Below are positions 8,514-19,222 of a stretch of DNA of 64,000 bases, one piece after another. Origin of the DNA: Colwellia demingiae (lineage in GTDB: Bacteria; Pseudomonadota; Gammaproteobacteria; Enterobacterales; Alteromonadaceae). The translations under genes were made by a program, and so were the position numbers. Under the pieces are notes generated by a model, which had not been told where the DNA came from, made no database searches, and was given only the letters and a program-made list of their open reading frames with translations. The stretch is from positions 1 to 64,000 of the forward strand of contig NZ_VOLT01000007.1 of the NCBI RefSeq assembly GCF_007954275.1. Reading direction: 5' to 3'. Every line of letters starts with the position of its first letter. Within the stretch, counting starts at the first letter, position 1.

Positions 8514-11500
8514 ATGAATGATATGAGCAAAAAATCCCAAGGCCTTTATCGCGCCGAGTTTGAACATGATAGTTGTGGTATTGGTTTTGTCGCCAACCTA
8601 AAGGGTAAAAAAACTCACGATATTATTGAAAATGCACTCACCATGTTGAGCTGTATGGAACATCGTGGTGGTACTGGTTTTGACGTCAAAAGTGGTGACG
8701 GTGCCGGTATTCTTATTCAAATCCCTCACGATTTTTTAAGCCAAGAAACCGAAAAATTAGGTTTTAGCTTGCCTGAAGCTGGAAACTACGGCGTTGGCAT
8801 GATTTTCTTTCCGCGCGATAAAGCGCAAAGCGAAGCGTGCAGAGACACTTTAAATCAAAATATTATTGAGCTGGGCTTAACCTTACTAGGTTACCGTGAT
8901 GTCCCAGGTGATAATTCTATGTTAGGTGCCGCTTCATTTGATAGCGAACCGAACATCGAACAAGTATTTATTGCCAAACCAGCAGCATTAACTGCACAAG
9001 AGTTTGAACGTAAGTTATTTGTTCTGCGTAAATATACTTCGCATAAAATTAATGCTAGCGGTATCACAGAACGTGATGAGTTTTATGTTACGTCAATGTC
9101 GTCAACTAAGATTGTTTATAAAGGGCAGTTTACCACGCAGCAAGTTCGTCAATATTATCTTGATCTTCAAGACGAACGAACTATCTCTGGTATGGCGATG
9201 TTCCATTCTCGCTTCTCAACAAATACTTTCCCAGCTTGGCGTCGTGCTCAACCGTTTCGTTATATCGCCCATAATGGTGAAATCAACACGGTTCGCGGTA
9301 ACATTAACTGGATGAATGCTCGTGAAGCATTATTTAGTTCAGTAAATTTTAGCGATGCTGAATTGAAAATGTTAACGCCGATTTGTAATAACGATAACTC
9401 TGATTCTGCCAATCTTGATATGGCGATTGAGTTATTGGTGCTAAGTGGACGTTCACTAGCCCAAGTTATGATGATGATGGTGCCAGAAGCATGGCAAACA
9501 CAAACTGATATGGATCCAACTAAACACGCATTTTATGAGTATTATGCTTGTATTATGGAACCGTGGGATGGTCCAGCTTCGTTATCGTTTAGTGATGGTA
9601 ATGTTATCGGCGCGACCCTTGATCGTAACGGTTTACGTCCTTCACGTTACTTGTTAACTGAAGACGGTACTTTGGTGATGGGCTCTGAAACAGGCACTTT
9701 ATGTGTTGATCAGTCAACTGTTGTTGAAAAAGGTCGTTTGCAGCCAGGTAAAATATTTATTGCTGATTTAAAGCAAGGTCGCATCATTAGTGACGAAGAA
9801 GTAAAACAGCAAGTCAGCTCAGCTCAGCCTTACGGTAAGTGGTTAGCAGATAACAAAGTTGAATTAGATAAATTACCAGTTCCAATAGCATCTATTGCCC
9901 AACCGCCACTGGCAGAATTGCGTAAAATGCAAAAAGCCTTTGGTTATACGAGTGAAGATCTTAACTTAGTGCTTGCGGGCATGGTAGGTACATCAAAAGA
10001 GCCATTAGGCGCTATGGGTACAGATACGCCATTAGCGGTATTGTCTAGTCGTCCGCAACAATTGTCTCATTACTTTAAGCAATTATTTGCTCAAGTAACT
10101 AACCCACCAATCGATCCGATTCGTGAAGAGTTAGTGATGTCATTGCGTGGTTATATCGGTAAGTCGTTTAACTTACTGGATGAAACACCAGAGCATTGCC
10201 ACAAAGTTGAAATTGAACAGCCGGTATTAACAATCGATCAATTACGCAAGTTACAGTATATTGATAATAATCATCTGCAATCAAAAACCATTGCTATAAC
10301 CTTTAAAGCGAGCGGTGAACCTGGCGCACTTAAAAAAGCGCTTGATCGCGTATGTTATAACGCAAAAAGTGCCGTTGAAGATGGTTATGAAATCCTAATT
10401 TTAAGTGATCGTGAAGTTGATAGTGACCATGTTGCTATTCCATCAGTATTAGCAACAGCAGCCGTTCATCATTATTTGATTCGCGAAAAATTACGTTCTG
10501 GTGCTGATATTATTTTAGAATCAGGCGACATCCGTGAAACGCATCATTTTGCTACGGTTATTGGTTATGGCGCAGCAGCGGTAAATCCTTACTTAGCACT
10601 AGAGAGTATGTATGGCTTACGTGATGAAGGCGTACTTGACAGCAAGTTAACTGACGAAGAAATTGTTGCTAAGTACACAGCAGCAGTAGGTAGTGGTTTA
10701 TTGAAAACCTTCTCTAAAATGGGTATTTCAACACTACAGTCTTATTTAGGTGCGCAAGTTTTTGAAGCATTGGGTATTAACTCTGATGTAATCGATGAGT
10801 ACTTTACGGGTACGGTTAGTCGAATCCAAGGTTTAAGCCTTGATCAAATCGCTCAAGAAGCACTTTTACGTCATCGTGAAGGTTTCCCTGACGCGAGTCG
10901 TATTGCGGTTGAGAACTTATTACCAACCGGTGGTGAATATTCGTGGCGTAATGATGGCGAACGTCATCTATTTAGCCCAACAGTTATTCGTTTATTGCAA
11001 CATTCCACAGCAAGTAACAATACTAACCAGTTTAAGCAGTATGCAAAAACAGTTGATGATCAAAGTAAAGAAGCCTTTACCTTACGTGGCTTACTTGAAC
11101 TGAGTAGCGATCGTCCTGCAATTGACATCAGTGAAGTTGAACCTATTGCAAATATTTTCAAACGTTTCGCTTCTGGTGCAATGTCATTTGGCTCAATTTC
11201 ATGGGAAGCACATACTACCTTAGCCATTGCAATGAACCGTATTGGCGGTAAGAGCAACAGCGGTGAAGGTGGTGAAGATCCTATTCGTTTCACACCGTTA
11301 GAAAATGGCGATTCGATGAACTCGCGCATTAAGCAAGTTGCTTCTGGTCGTTTTGGTGTTACCAGTCATTACTTAGCTAATGCAGACGAATTACAAATTA
11401 AAATGGCGCAGGGCGCTAAACCAGGCGAGGGTGGTCAGTTACCTGGCGACAAAGTTGATGCTTGGATTGGTAAAACACGTGGCTCAACGCCGGGTGTTGG

Positions 11501-13121
11501 TTTGATTTCACCACCGCCACATCATGATATTTATTCTATTGAAGATTTATCACAGCTTATTTTTGATCTTAAAAATGCTAACCGTGAAGCTCGTATTAAC
11601 GTTAAATTAGTGTCAGAAGCCGGTGTAGGTACGATCGCGTCAGGTGTTGCTAAAGCGTATGCTGATGTAGTACTGATTGCAGGTCACGATGGCGGCACAG
11701 GTGCTTCACCATTGAGCTCAATTAAGCATACGGGCTTACCGTGGGAACTTGGTTTGGCTGAAACCCATCAGACCTTGGTACGTAATCATTTACGTAGCCG
11801 TATTACCGTACAAACTGATGGTCAGCTTAAAACACCACGCGATTTAGCGATTGCCACATTACTTGGTGCAGAAGAATATGGTATGGCAACCACTGCGTTA
11901 GTAGTTGAAGGTTGTATCATGATGCGTAAGTGTCATTTAAATACGTGTCCAGTGGGTATCGCTACTCAAGATAAAGAGTTACGTGATCGCTTTACCGGTC
12001 GTGCTGATATTCTAGTTAACTTCTTTACCATGATGGCTGAAGGTTTACGTGAAATCATGGCTGAGCTAGGCTTTAGAAGCATTGAAGAAATGGTTGGTCA
12101 GACTCAATGTCTTAAGCAACTTAAAGATGTTGACCATTGGAAATACCAAGGGCTTGATTTAACGCCGTTATTGCACAAAGAAGCGTGTCATGAGAACGAA
12201 ACGCTTTATCAATCAATCAATCAGAAGCATTTAATTGACGATATTATTGATCGCAAGATGATGGTAGATGCAAAAGCTGCGCTTGATTCGCAGCAAAGTG
12301 TTGAATTGGAATATGATGTTATCAATACTGATAGAACAGTTGGTGCCATGATTTCTAATGAAATCTCTAAGAAGTATCAAGCTGAAGGATTACCAGAAAA
12401 CACTATCAAAGTTAAGTTTAACGGCTCTGCAGGTCAAAGTTTTGGTTGTTTCTCAGCTAAAGGTTTACGCTTTGAACTTGAAGGCGATGCTAATGATTAC
12501 TTTGGTAAAGGATTATCTGGTGCAAACCTTGTGGTATATCCAAGTAAACAAGCGAAGTTCTCAGCTAGTGAAAATATTCTTATTGGTAACGTTGCATTCT
12601 TTGGTGGAACATCAGGAACTGCCTTTATACGTGGTATTGCTGGCGAACGTTTCTGTGTTCGTAACTCAGGTGTAACAGCAGTTGTTGAAGGTGTTGGTGA
12701 TCACGGTTGTGAATACATGACTGGTGGTAAAGCCGTAATCTTAGGCGCAACAGGTCGAAACTTTGCTGCGGGTATGTCGGGCGGTGTTGCTTATGTACTT
12801 GATGACAACAATGACTTTGCTGCTAAATGCAACATGGAAATGGTTTCACTAGAAACGGTTGACACTGATGCTGAAAACCTTGAATTGAAAGCACTGATTA
12901 CTGAGCATTTTGATGCAACAGGCTCAGATGTTGCCAGTGACTTACTGAGTGATTGGGACAACAATGTTAAGCGCTTTGTTAAAGTTATGCCGGTTGATTA
13001 CAAACGCATGCAAGGTTACATGAATGACGTGCGTAATAGCGGAGATTTCGAATCAGAATATGACATTGCGGTTAAAGCTTTCGATATCCATTTAAACAAA
13101 CTAGCTAGCGCAAAAGCTTAA
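8514..13121 (+). CDS. gltB: Glutamate synthase (NADPH) large subunit
   Basis: A 1535-residue enzyme, close to the usual length of about 1,500. It turns glutamine and 2-oxoglutarate into two glutamates. Order of domains: short propeptide, class II glutaminase starting at Cys21 (DSCGIGF), central domain, FMN-binding synthase barrel with SNSGEGGEDP and AGHDGGTGASP, the 3Fe-4S cysteine cluster in CIMMRKCHLNTCPVG, and the C-terminal beta-helix with repeated glycine turns. Maturation by cleavage before Cys21 is expected from the family. An AGGAATAAG ribosome site supports the ATG at 8514. It is followed by gltD after 20 bases, so the pair forms the normal GOGAT operon in the cytoplasm. Confidence 0.98.
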   Translation: MNDMSKKSQGLYRAEFEHDSCGIGFVANLKGKKTHDIIENALTMLSCMEHRGGTGFDVKSGDGAGILIQIPHDFLSQETEKLGFSLPEAGNYGVGMIFFPRDKAQSEACRDTLNQNIIELGLTLLGYRDVPGDNSMLGAASFDSEPNIEQVFIAKPAALTAQEFERKLFVLRKYTSHKINASGITERDEFYVTSMSSTKIVYKGQFTTQQVRQYYLDLQDERTISGMAMFHSRFSTNTFPAWRRAQPFRYIAHNGEINTVRGNINWMNAREALFSSVNFSDAELKMLTPICNNDNSDSANLDMAIELLVLSGRSLAQVMMMMVPEAWQTQTDMDPTKHAFYEYYACIMEPWDGPASLSFSDGNVIGATLDRNGLRPSRYLLTEDGTLVMGSETGTLCVDQSTVVEKGRLQPGKIFIADLKQGRIISDEEVKQQVSSAQPYGKWLADNKVELDKLPVPIASIAQPPLAELRKMQKAFGYTSEDLNLVLAGMVGTSKEPLGAMGTDTPLAVLSSRPQQLSHYFKQLFAQVTNPPIDPIREELVMSLRGYIGKSFNLLDETPEHCHKVEIEQPVLTIDQLRKLQYIDNNHLQSKTIAITFKASGEPGALKKALDRVCYNAKSAVEDGYEILILSDREVDSDHVAIPSVLATAAVHHYLIREKLRSGADIILESGDIRETHHFATVIGYGAAAVNPYLALESMYGLRDEGVLDSKLTDEEIVAKYTAAVGSGLLKTFSKMGISTLQSYLGAQVFEALGINSDVIDEYFTGTVSRIQGLSLDQIAQEALLRHREGFPDASRIAVENLLPTGGEYSWRNDGERHLFSPTVIRLLQHSTASNNTNQFKQYAKTVDDQSKEAFTLRGLLELSSDRPAIDISEVEPIANIFKRFASGAMSFGSISWEAHTTLAIAMNRIGGKSNSGEGGEDPIRFTPLENGDSMNSRIKQVASGRFGVTSHYLANADELQIKMAQGAKPGEGGQLPGDKVDAWIGKTRGSTPGVGLISPPPHHDIYSIEDLSQLIFDLKNANREARINVKLVSEAGVGTIASGVAKAYADVVLIAGHDGGTGASPLSSIKHTGLPWELGLAETHQTLVRNHLRSRITVQTDGQLKTPRDLAIATLLGAEEYGMATTALVVEGCIMMRKCHLNTCPVGIATQDKELRDRFTGRADILVNFFTMMAEGLREIMAELGFRSIEEMVGQTQCLKQLKDVDHWKYQGLDLTPLLHKEACHENETLYQSINQKHLIDDIIDRKMMVDAKAALDSQQSVELEYDVINTDRTVGAMISNEISKKYQAEGLPENTIKVKFNGSAGQSFGCFSAKGLRFELEGDANDYFGKGLSGANLVVYPSKQAKFSASENILIGNVAFFGGTSGTAFIRGIAGERFCVRNSGVTAVVEGVGDHGCEYMTGGKAVILGATGRNFAAGMSGGVAYVLDDNNDFAAKCNMEMVSLETVDTDAENLELKALITEHFDATGSDVASDLLSDWDNNVKRFVKVMPVDYKRMQGYMNDVRNSGDFESEYDIAVKAFDIHLNKLASAKA

Positions 13122-13141
13122 GCTGACAAGGAGAATATATT

Positions 13142-14632
13142 ATGGGAAATCCAACAGGATTTATCAACGTAGGTCGTGCCTTGCCAACTGAACGCAAAGC
13201 TGGAGAACGTTTAACTGATTGGCTTGAAGTCTATGAAGAAATACCACTAAAAGCTGTAGAGAAACAAGCTTCTCGCTGTATGGACTGTGGCGTACCATTT
13301 TGCCAATCGGCAAAATCAGAGTTTGCACCTGCCGTTGCGGGTTGTCCGGTTAACAATGTTATTCCTGAATGGAATGACTTGATTTACCGAGGCCGTTGGA
13401 AAGATGCCATAGAGTTATTGCATAAAACCAATAACTTCCCTGAGTTTACGGGTCGTGTATGTCCAGCACCTTGTGAAGGCGCATGTGTATTAGGTATCAA
13501 TGCTGATCCAGTAGCTATTAAGCTACATGAAAAAGAAATTATTGACCATGCCTTTAAAGAAGGTTGGGTAGTCGCTCAGCCACCATCAGCACGTACCGGT
13601 AAAAATGTTGCTGTTATTGGCTCAGGTCCTGCTGGCCTTGCTGCCGCAGCACAGCTTAATAAAGCAGGCCATATGGTTACTGTCTATGAACGTGCCGATC
13701 GTATTGGTGGTTTGTTAATGTACGGTATTCCTAATATGAAGCTGCAAAAGGAGTTAGTACAACGTCGCGTTGATATTCTAGCGGAAGAAGGCATTGTCTT
13801 TGTAACGAATACCGAAGTAGGTAAAGACGTTAGTGTTGAACAGCTTGAAAGCGACTTTGATGCGATAGTGTTATGTATTGGCGCAACGGTGCCACGTGAT
13901 TTACCTGTTGAAGGCCGTGAACTTAACGGTGTTCATTTTGCTATGGATTTCTTGAAAGCGAATACTAAAAGTTTACTTGATAGTGAGCATAAAGATGGCC
14001 AGTTCATTAATGCCCAAGGCAAAAATGTGGTCGTTATTGGTGGCGGTGATACCGGTACTGATTGTATTGGTACTTCATTACGTCATCAGTGTACAAATGC
14101 GATACAACTAGAAATCATGCCGCGTCCACCAGAAAAACGTGAAGAAAATAGCAATCCATGGCCACAATGGCCAAAACGTTTGTTGGTTGATTACGGTCAA
14201 AAAGAAGCGATTGAAATTCAAGGTCAAGATCCACGTCAATATTTAGTAATGACTAAGAAAATTGAAAGTGACGAGCAAGGTAATGTTAAGGCGGTTCATA
14301 CCGTTGATATTACTTGGGAACAAAACGAGAAAGGTCAAATGTTCCCGCAGGAAGTTGCTGGCAGTGAAAAAGCTATTCCAGCCGATATCGTACTTATCGC
14401 AATGGGCTTTATGGGCCCTGAAGGTGGGTTAGTCGAGCAGTTTGGTCTTGAGCAAGATAATCGCTCTAACATAGCTGCAGAATACGATAAGTTTGCTACC
14501 AGCAAGCAAGGCGTATTCGCTGCTGGTGATGGTCGCCGTGGTCAAAGCTTGATTGTTTGGGCAATTGATGAAGGTCGTCGTTGTGCGCGTGAAGTAGACA
14601 GTTACCTAATGGGTAAAAGCTACTTACCTTAA
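13142..14632 (+). CDS. gltD: Glutamate synthase (NADPH) small subunit
   Basis: A 496-residue FAD protein that takes electrons from NADPH and passes them to GltB. The N-terminal third has the cysteines that bind two 4Fe-4S clusters ([33 protein letters not shown]). A first dinucleotide fold follows ([15 protein letters not shown], for FAD), then a second with [12 protein letters not shown] for NADPH, and the C-terminal FAD contact [17 protein letters not shown]. Length is a little above the typical 470. An AAGGAGAATATATT ribosome site precedes the ATG. It is co-transcribed with gltB, and an intrinsic terminator follows 41 bases after the stop. Confidence 0.97.
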   Translation: MGNPTGFINVGRALPTERKAGERLTDWLEVYEEIPLKAVEKQASRCMDCGVPFCQSAKSEFAPAVAGCPVNNVIPEWNDLIYRGRWKDAIELLHKTNNFPEFTGRVCPAPCEGACVLGINADPVAIKLHEKEIIDHAFKEGWVVAQPPSARTGKNVAVIGSGPAGLAAAAQLNKAGHMVTVYERADRIGGLLMYGIPNMKLQKELVQRRVDILAEEGIVFVTNTEVGKDVSVEQLESDFDAIVLCIGATVPRDLPVEGRELNGVHFAMDFLKANTKSLLDSEHKDGQFINAQGKNVVVIGGGDTGTDCIGTSLRHQCTNAIQLEIMPRPPEKREENSNPWPQWPKRLLVDYGQKEAIEIQGQDPRQYLVMTKKIESDEQGNVKAVHTVDITWEQNEKGQMFPQEVAGSEKAIPADIVLIAMGFMGPEGGLVEQFGLEQDNRSNIAAEYDKFATSKQGVFAAGDGRRGQSLIVWAIDEGRRCAREVDSYLMGKSYLP

Positions 14633-14970
14633 ACAATTAGTTACTACTGCTATATTTTAAACTAGCACCCTATAAAAGTCCTGCCATGTTCATCACGGTG
14701 GGACTTTTTTATTAAGTGTTTTTATCAATGTATTACAATAGAAAAGATAATGCTCGGTATCGTTCAGTACTCTATCTCAAGTTTCGATGGATAGGCTTAG
14801 ACTAAAGTTTTATCTAATGAATCAGTACCTTTCAGCGAAAATGTCTATAATAGAAATCAACAATAATTAATAGGTTAAATGTCGAGAATATTTTAACCAT
14901 TGAAGGGTGAGAATGGATCGCTTATTTCTTTGTTGTTTAAATTTTTGTCAAAATCTTAATAAGGCTCAAT
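14633..14970. other. Intergenic region between gltD and the chemoreceptor
   Basis: The first part contains the gltD terminator (14674-14710). The remaining 260 bp is AT-rich and presumably holds the chemoreceptor promoter. No gene or further repeat was seen. Confidence 0.5.
14674..14710 (+). terminator. Intrinsic terminator of gltBD
   Basis: Arms AAAAGTCCTGCC and GGTGGGACTTTT pair along 12 positions with two G-T wobbles, followed by a continuous T-run. Confidence 0.88.
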
Positions 14971-16956
14971 ATGAATTTACTTAATAATTTAGTGTTTAAA
15001 CAAAAATTAATTTTACTTGTGTTGATACCCCTTTTAGCAACACTGTATTTTAGTTTGAACAATTTAAATACCTTAACCTCGAAGCAAGGGCAGCTTGAAG
15101 AGATTCATGACTTGATTACGCTAACGGTTGCTAATAACGCTCTTGTTCATGAGTTACAAAAAGAGCGTGGCGCCACTGCTGTTTATCTAGGCAGTAAAGG
15201 TGAAAAATTTTCTTACGAGTTAAAAGAACAACGCAAACTAACCAATAAAACTCACACACTCTTAAATGAAAAGTTAAAAGTTTTCTCTTCAGATAACGAC
15301 AAAGTAAATAATATTGTCTTAACGATTAAAAGTGGATTATTAAAACTAGAGGGGATTAGATCTCGTACTGATGGACTGTCAATATCACTCAGTGATGCTA
15401 TTGGTTACTACACAACTCAAAACCATGAGATGCTTAGCTTAGCAGAGTTCTTTTCAACAATTAGTCCAACAGAAACCGTCAGTAACGACATTGCCTATTA
15501 TGTTCTTTTAGAAGCTAAAGAGCGGGCGGGTATAGAGCGAGCAGTTGCTAGTGGTGGTTTTGCAAAGGATAAGTTCACACAGTCTGCCTTTCAAAAATTT
15601 AACAGCCTAGTTGCCTTACAAGATAGTTATTTAGAGCAATTCAGCGCTAAAGCATCATCGAAAATCATAAGCGCTTATCAAAACAGCTTAAATAATAATG
15701 CTGTAGTTGAAGTCAATAGAATGAGAGTTACAGCATTATCTGTTGGTCAAGCTGGCCCTTTCAATGTTGATGCGAGTGCATGGTTTAAAAGCGCAACAGG
15801 AAGAATTAATTTACTAAAAGATATTGAGAACCTCGTTGCTGATGAGTTCATTACTGACATAGATAAACTGCTTCATGAAGCAAGTAGAGGAGTCAGTATT
15901 GATTTGATTATTATTATTATAACGTTCATTATGACGATTTTTATTGTCTACGTTATTTTGACAAATTTAATTAAGCAATTGAATGAGATTTCAGTAACGA
16001 TGGAAAAAGTAACTGAAAATAATGATTTAACGGTACAGGCAGGTGTTTTTAGCACGGATGAGTTGGGTAATATTGCCAAAGGGTTAAATAAAACACTTAG
16101 CACATTTTCTCATGCTATCACTGAAATAAAAAGTAGTAGCATTTCTCTCGCTGCATCGGCACAACAATCATCTGTCATTGTGAATAATAACGTAGATAGT
16201 TTACAACTACAGCGTGATGAAACCGCGCAAGTGGCTACTGCAATAGAGGAAATGTCAGCAACAGTACAAGAAGTCTCTCGTAATGCCAATGAGGCTATGT
16301 CATCAACACATCAAGTAAATACTCAAGCGATAGAGAGCCAGACTGTTGTAGGGAACTCATTAGAAGCAATCAATAATTTAGCGACAGAAGTGTCTGAAAT
16401 AGGCACGCTCATCTCAGGATTGCACTCAACAACGTCAAACATATCAAATGTTATTGATGTTATAAAAGGTATCGCGGACCAAACTAACTTACTTGCCCTA
16501 AATGCCGCAATAGAAGCAGCAAGAGCAGGCGAGCAAGGGCGAGGCTTTGCCGTAGTTGCGGATGAAGTTAGAACCTTAGCCCAACGTACTCAAGATTCCA
16601 CTATTGAAATTGAAGAAATTATCAATCAATTGCAAAGTGAAGCGAGCAATGCAAATACCATGGTGGCTGGCACCCAAAAACGTGCCGATGAAAGTATTGA
16701 CGGTGCTCATCAAATTGAATTATCACTGACAAGTATCGTAACGGCCGTATCGGATATCAATCTAATGATAGAGCAAATTGCTACCGCGGCAGAAGAACAA
16801 GTCAGTGTCACGGAAGATATCAATAAAAATGTTAATGACATAGATAAAAAGTCTTCTGAAATAACATCAGGAGCACAAGATGTCTCTCTGGCAGCGAGTG
16901 AGCAAGTAGAGATTGCTAACGCGCTTGAAAGCTTGGCAGCCAAGTTTGTCGTATAG
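14971..16956 (+). CDS. Methyl-accepting chemotaxis protein with NIT sensor domain
   Basis: A 661-residue chemoreceptor. Helix 12-29 is the first membrane segment. The periplasmic part at about 40-300 is helical and has the NIT-domain mark [16 protein letters not shown]; such domains are linked to nitrate/nitrite sensing in characterised members, though many bind other ligands. The second membrane segment is at about 310-334, a HAMP linker at about 335-385, and the signalling domain at about 400-660 with the invariant hairpin tip ([20 protein letters not shown], then [14 protein letters not shown]) that contacts CheA and CheW. Methylation-site glutamates and glutamines flank it. The gene is monocistronic with no chemotaxis neighbours. 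Confidence 0.93.
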   Translation: MNLLNNLVFKQKLILLVLIPLLATLYFSLNNLNTLTSKQGQLEEIHDLITLTVANNALVHELQKERGATAVYLGSKGEKFSYELKEQRKLTNKTHTLLNEKLKVFSSDNDKVNNIVLTIKSGLLKLEGIRSRTDGLSISLSDAIGYYTTQNHEMLSLAEFFSTISPTETVSNDIAYYVLLEAKERAGIERAVASGGFAKDKFTQSAFQKFNSLVALQDSYLEQFSAKASSKIISAYQNSLNNNAVVEVNRMRVTALSVGQAGPFNVDASAWFKSATGRINLLKDIENLVADEFITDIDKLLHEASRGVSIDLIIIIITFIMTIFIVYVILTNLIKQLNEISVTMEKVTENNDLTVQAGVFSTDELGNIAKGLNKTLSTFSHAITEIKSSSISLAASAQQSSVIVNNNVDSLQLQRDETAQVATAIEEMSATVQEVSRNANEAMSSTHQVNTQAIESQTVVGNSLEAINNLATEVSEIGTLISGLHSTTSNISNVIDVIKGIADQTNLLALNAAIEAARAGEQGRGFAVVADEVRTLAQRTQDSTIEIEEIINQLQSEASNANTMVAGTQKRADESIDGAHQIELSLTSIVTAVSDINLMIEQIATAAEEQVSVTEDINKNVNDIDKKSSEITSGAQDVSLAASEQVEIANALESLAAKFVV

Positions 16957-17386
16957 ATAAGCCATTTTAAATAATTTGCTTATCGCGTAATAATTAACTT
17001 ACAGAATGTGGTAGTGGTTTTATGCCTCTACTACAGTTCAACGTTATTTTAAGGCTATCGAATAAGCGCTTGAACCGCATCACTTCATAGTTACTGTGAC
17101 TTATAATGTATGAGTCCCGACGATGAGTCACAGTGCCTTGAATCGAAATAGCTTATCCACTCTGAAATATGTATCTTGATTGGTAATAGGTATATGTTTC
17201 TAAAAAACTCCTTTACTCATATGCAATCGCTAATCATTAAAACGATTAATGATTTAATTAGTCTAATTCCACATGTAAATCATAATAATCAACAGTGATA
17301 TATTCATTTATTGGAAAATAAAATCAAGTATGTTATAAGTGTTTTTAGGATTTTATTTATTAATAACAAAGAATTAAGTTTTTTAT
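16957..17386. other. Intergenic region before the SLOG/WD40/TIR operon
   Basis: A 430-bp gap. It holds a weak GATAAGC/GCTTATC inverted repeat directly after the chemoreceptor, a 9-bp inverted repeat ACTGTGACT (17093-17101) / AGTCACAGT (17126-17134), and copy 1 of a dispersed repeat at 17132-17195. The last 190 bp is AT-rich and must contain the operon promoter. No gene seen. Confidence 0.5.
17132..17195 (+). repeat. Dispersed short repeat family, copy 1
   Basis: The core CTCTGAAATATGTATCTTGA followed by TTGGTAATAGGTATAT is shared with copies at 23702-23754 and 56974-57014. Copies 1 and 2 also share the preceding AGTGCCT...GAAAT segment. All three lie on the plus strand in front of a plus-strand gene. 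Confidence 0.6.
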
Positions 17387-19189
17387 ATGCAAACGGACTG
17401 TACGGGTAATATTCCATTTATTTTAGGTATCACTGGGCATCGTGATTTATTCACATCTACTGAAAACTCACCAGAAGCACTTAAAGATCAAATTAGACAG
17501 GCACTTTCTTTTTGGCAAAAAAAAATAGGACCAAATACTCCGTTTTGGTTATTAACGGGTTTAGCTGAAGGTGCCGATTTACTTGTTGCAGAAATCGTAT
17601 TAGCACTGCAAAGAGAAGGCGAAAATATACTATTACTTGCCTGTTTGCCAATGCCAGAATCAGCGTTTAGAAAAGATTTTGTTAATGTAGACGCGCTATC
17701 GACCTATACCAACATAATTGAGCGTATAACAAACAGTGATAATAAGCTTTTTGAACTAAAAAATCCTCTATCGTCTATAGAGTTTGAAACTGCAATTAAT
17801 GACAATGAATTTGGCGCGTTACGTAACGCTTTATATTTGAATCAAAGTCTTTTTGTTGCTAAATACTGCAATGTTTTATTGGCTTTATGGGATGGACACG
17901 AAAGTAAAGGTGCTGGTGGTAGTGCAGATGCAGTGCAATACAAACTTGGTAATACACCTTCTTGGCCAGAAAATATTATTGTTGATAAAAATCTATTGCC
18001 AGCCTCTGATTTTGACGGTCAAGTTAGCGGTATTGTGCATCATATCCTTGTGTCTCGAAATACCGACTCCCCGAAAATCACGGAATTAACCGAGTTTACG
18101 TCAATAGAAATTGGCATTGGCAAACTTTATTCTTCAGTAGGAAAAACGAAGGGTAAAAATATACTAAATGACCTGATAGTGCATGAGTTTCAGTTAATGC
18201 TCGATGAAATGACGTTTTATAATCAAATAGCGCAAAATCATCCTATTGAATCAAGTATTCAAAGTGATGGACTGAGTAGTACTAATGCAATATTTGAAAA
18301 GGCTGACGCCATTGCTATTGCTAATCAATCTAAATATAGGAATATAGTTAAAGCATTTTTTACCATCATCACTCCTGGTTTTATTGCTTATGAGCTTGCG
18401 GGTAACTACATTAACGAACTGAGTAGTGTGTATATACTTTTTGTCGTTTTACTCGCTATTTTAGGTAGTTGGTTACTTATTAAATATGTGAAAAAAAATG
18501 ATCACAAATGGCAATATCAACTAGCTAGGGGCGTTGCCGAAACGGTCCGCATTAGAGAGTTTCTAAATATCGCTGATGTAGAACCGACAGCAGAGCCATT
18601 AATTCCAAGGCGTTATCGTGAAAATTTACCCTTGTTAAATCATGTTATTCAACTTACAGAAATCCAGTGGTGGGACAAAAACTATCAAAGCAGTCCCGAG
18701 TCTATTAAAAATATTTGGCTAGATGAACAAGTAAAATTTTTAGATAGTCGACTTGTTTTATCTGCCAATTCAGTCAGTGATTTATTATATAAACGGCCAC
18801 GTTACGCAGCTCATTTATGCAGTAAAATCGCATCCTTTAGTTTTTATACTGCAGTGGTGTTTGGTCTTGTTTTATTGATAAATTTGAGTGCGTTCTATGT
18901 TGTTGGTTTTGATTTATTCAGTTCATTTAACGGCGCACTAATGTACATAGTGCAATATGGATTGATGCTAGCGGGTATCGTAGTGTTATGGAGTGAAATT
19001 GCTGGCTATGAGTCAACTACCTTAGGTTATAGCAGTCTAAAAACTTTATATGAGCGTGCCACAGCACTGTTTGAAGAAACGCCAGACAGAAGCAGTAAAA
19101 AAATGTTACTTGAGTTAGCGAAAGAAGCGGTATTTGAACACGTCACTTGGACACGTTCAGAAATGGCTAGCGACTTGAAAGAAAGATAA
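17387..19189 (+). CDS. SLOG-like Rossmann protein with SLATT-like transmembrane modules
   Basis: A 600-residue protein of an uncharacterised but recurring family. Residues about 10-240 form a Rossmann-like nucleotide-binding region resembling SLOG/LOG folds: GITGHRDL at 14-21, LTGLAEGADLLVAE at 56-69, LPMPESAFRKDF at 87-98 and ALWDGHESKGAGGSAD at 166-181. Two pairs of membrane helices follow at about 322-340/346-367 and 484-506/515-536. After the first pair comes an LARGVAETVRIREFL helix and after the last a long amphipathic tail containing FEHVTWTRSEM, as in SLATT-type membrane effectors. SLOG domains are known to bind nucleotide signals made by partner enzymes. First gene of a three-gene operon with WD40-like and TIR proteins. 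A nucleotide-gated membrane effector is the best reading, but function is inferred. Confidence 0.72.
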   Translation: MQTDCTGNIPFILGITGHRDLFTSTENSPEALKDQIRQALSFWQKKIGPNTPFWLLTGLAEGADLLVAEIVLALQREGENILLLACLPMPESAFRKDFVNVDALSTYTNIIERITNSDNKLFELKNPLSSIEFETAINDNEFGALRNALYLNQSLFVAKYCNVLLALWDGHESKGAGGSADAVQYKLGNTPSWPENIIVDKNLLPASDFDGQVSGIVHHILVSRNTDSPKITELTEFTSIEIGIGKLYSSVGKTKGKNILNDLIVHEFQLMLDEMTFYNQIAQNHPIESSIQSDGLSSTNAIFEKADAIAIANQSKYRNIVKAFFTIITPGFIAYELAGNYINELSSVYILFVVLLAILGSWLLIKYVKKNDHKWQYQLARGVAETVRIREFLNIADVEPTAEPLIPRRYRENLPLLNHVIQLTEIQWWDKNYQSSPESIKNIWLDEQVKFLDSRLVLSANSVSDLLYKRPRYAAHLCSKIASFSFYTAVVFGLVLLINLSAFYVVGFDLFSSFNGALMYIVQYGLMLAGIVVLWSEIAGYESTTLGYSSLKTLYERATALFEETPDRSSKKMLLELAKEAVFEHVTWTRSEMASDLKER

Positions 19190-19222
19190 GAATTTGTATT
19201 TAAGCAGTAAGGGAAACTAATT

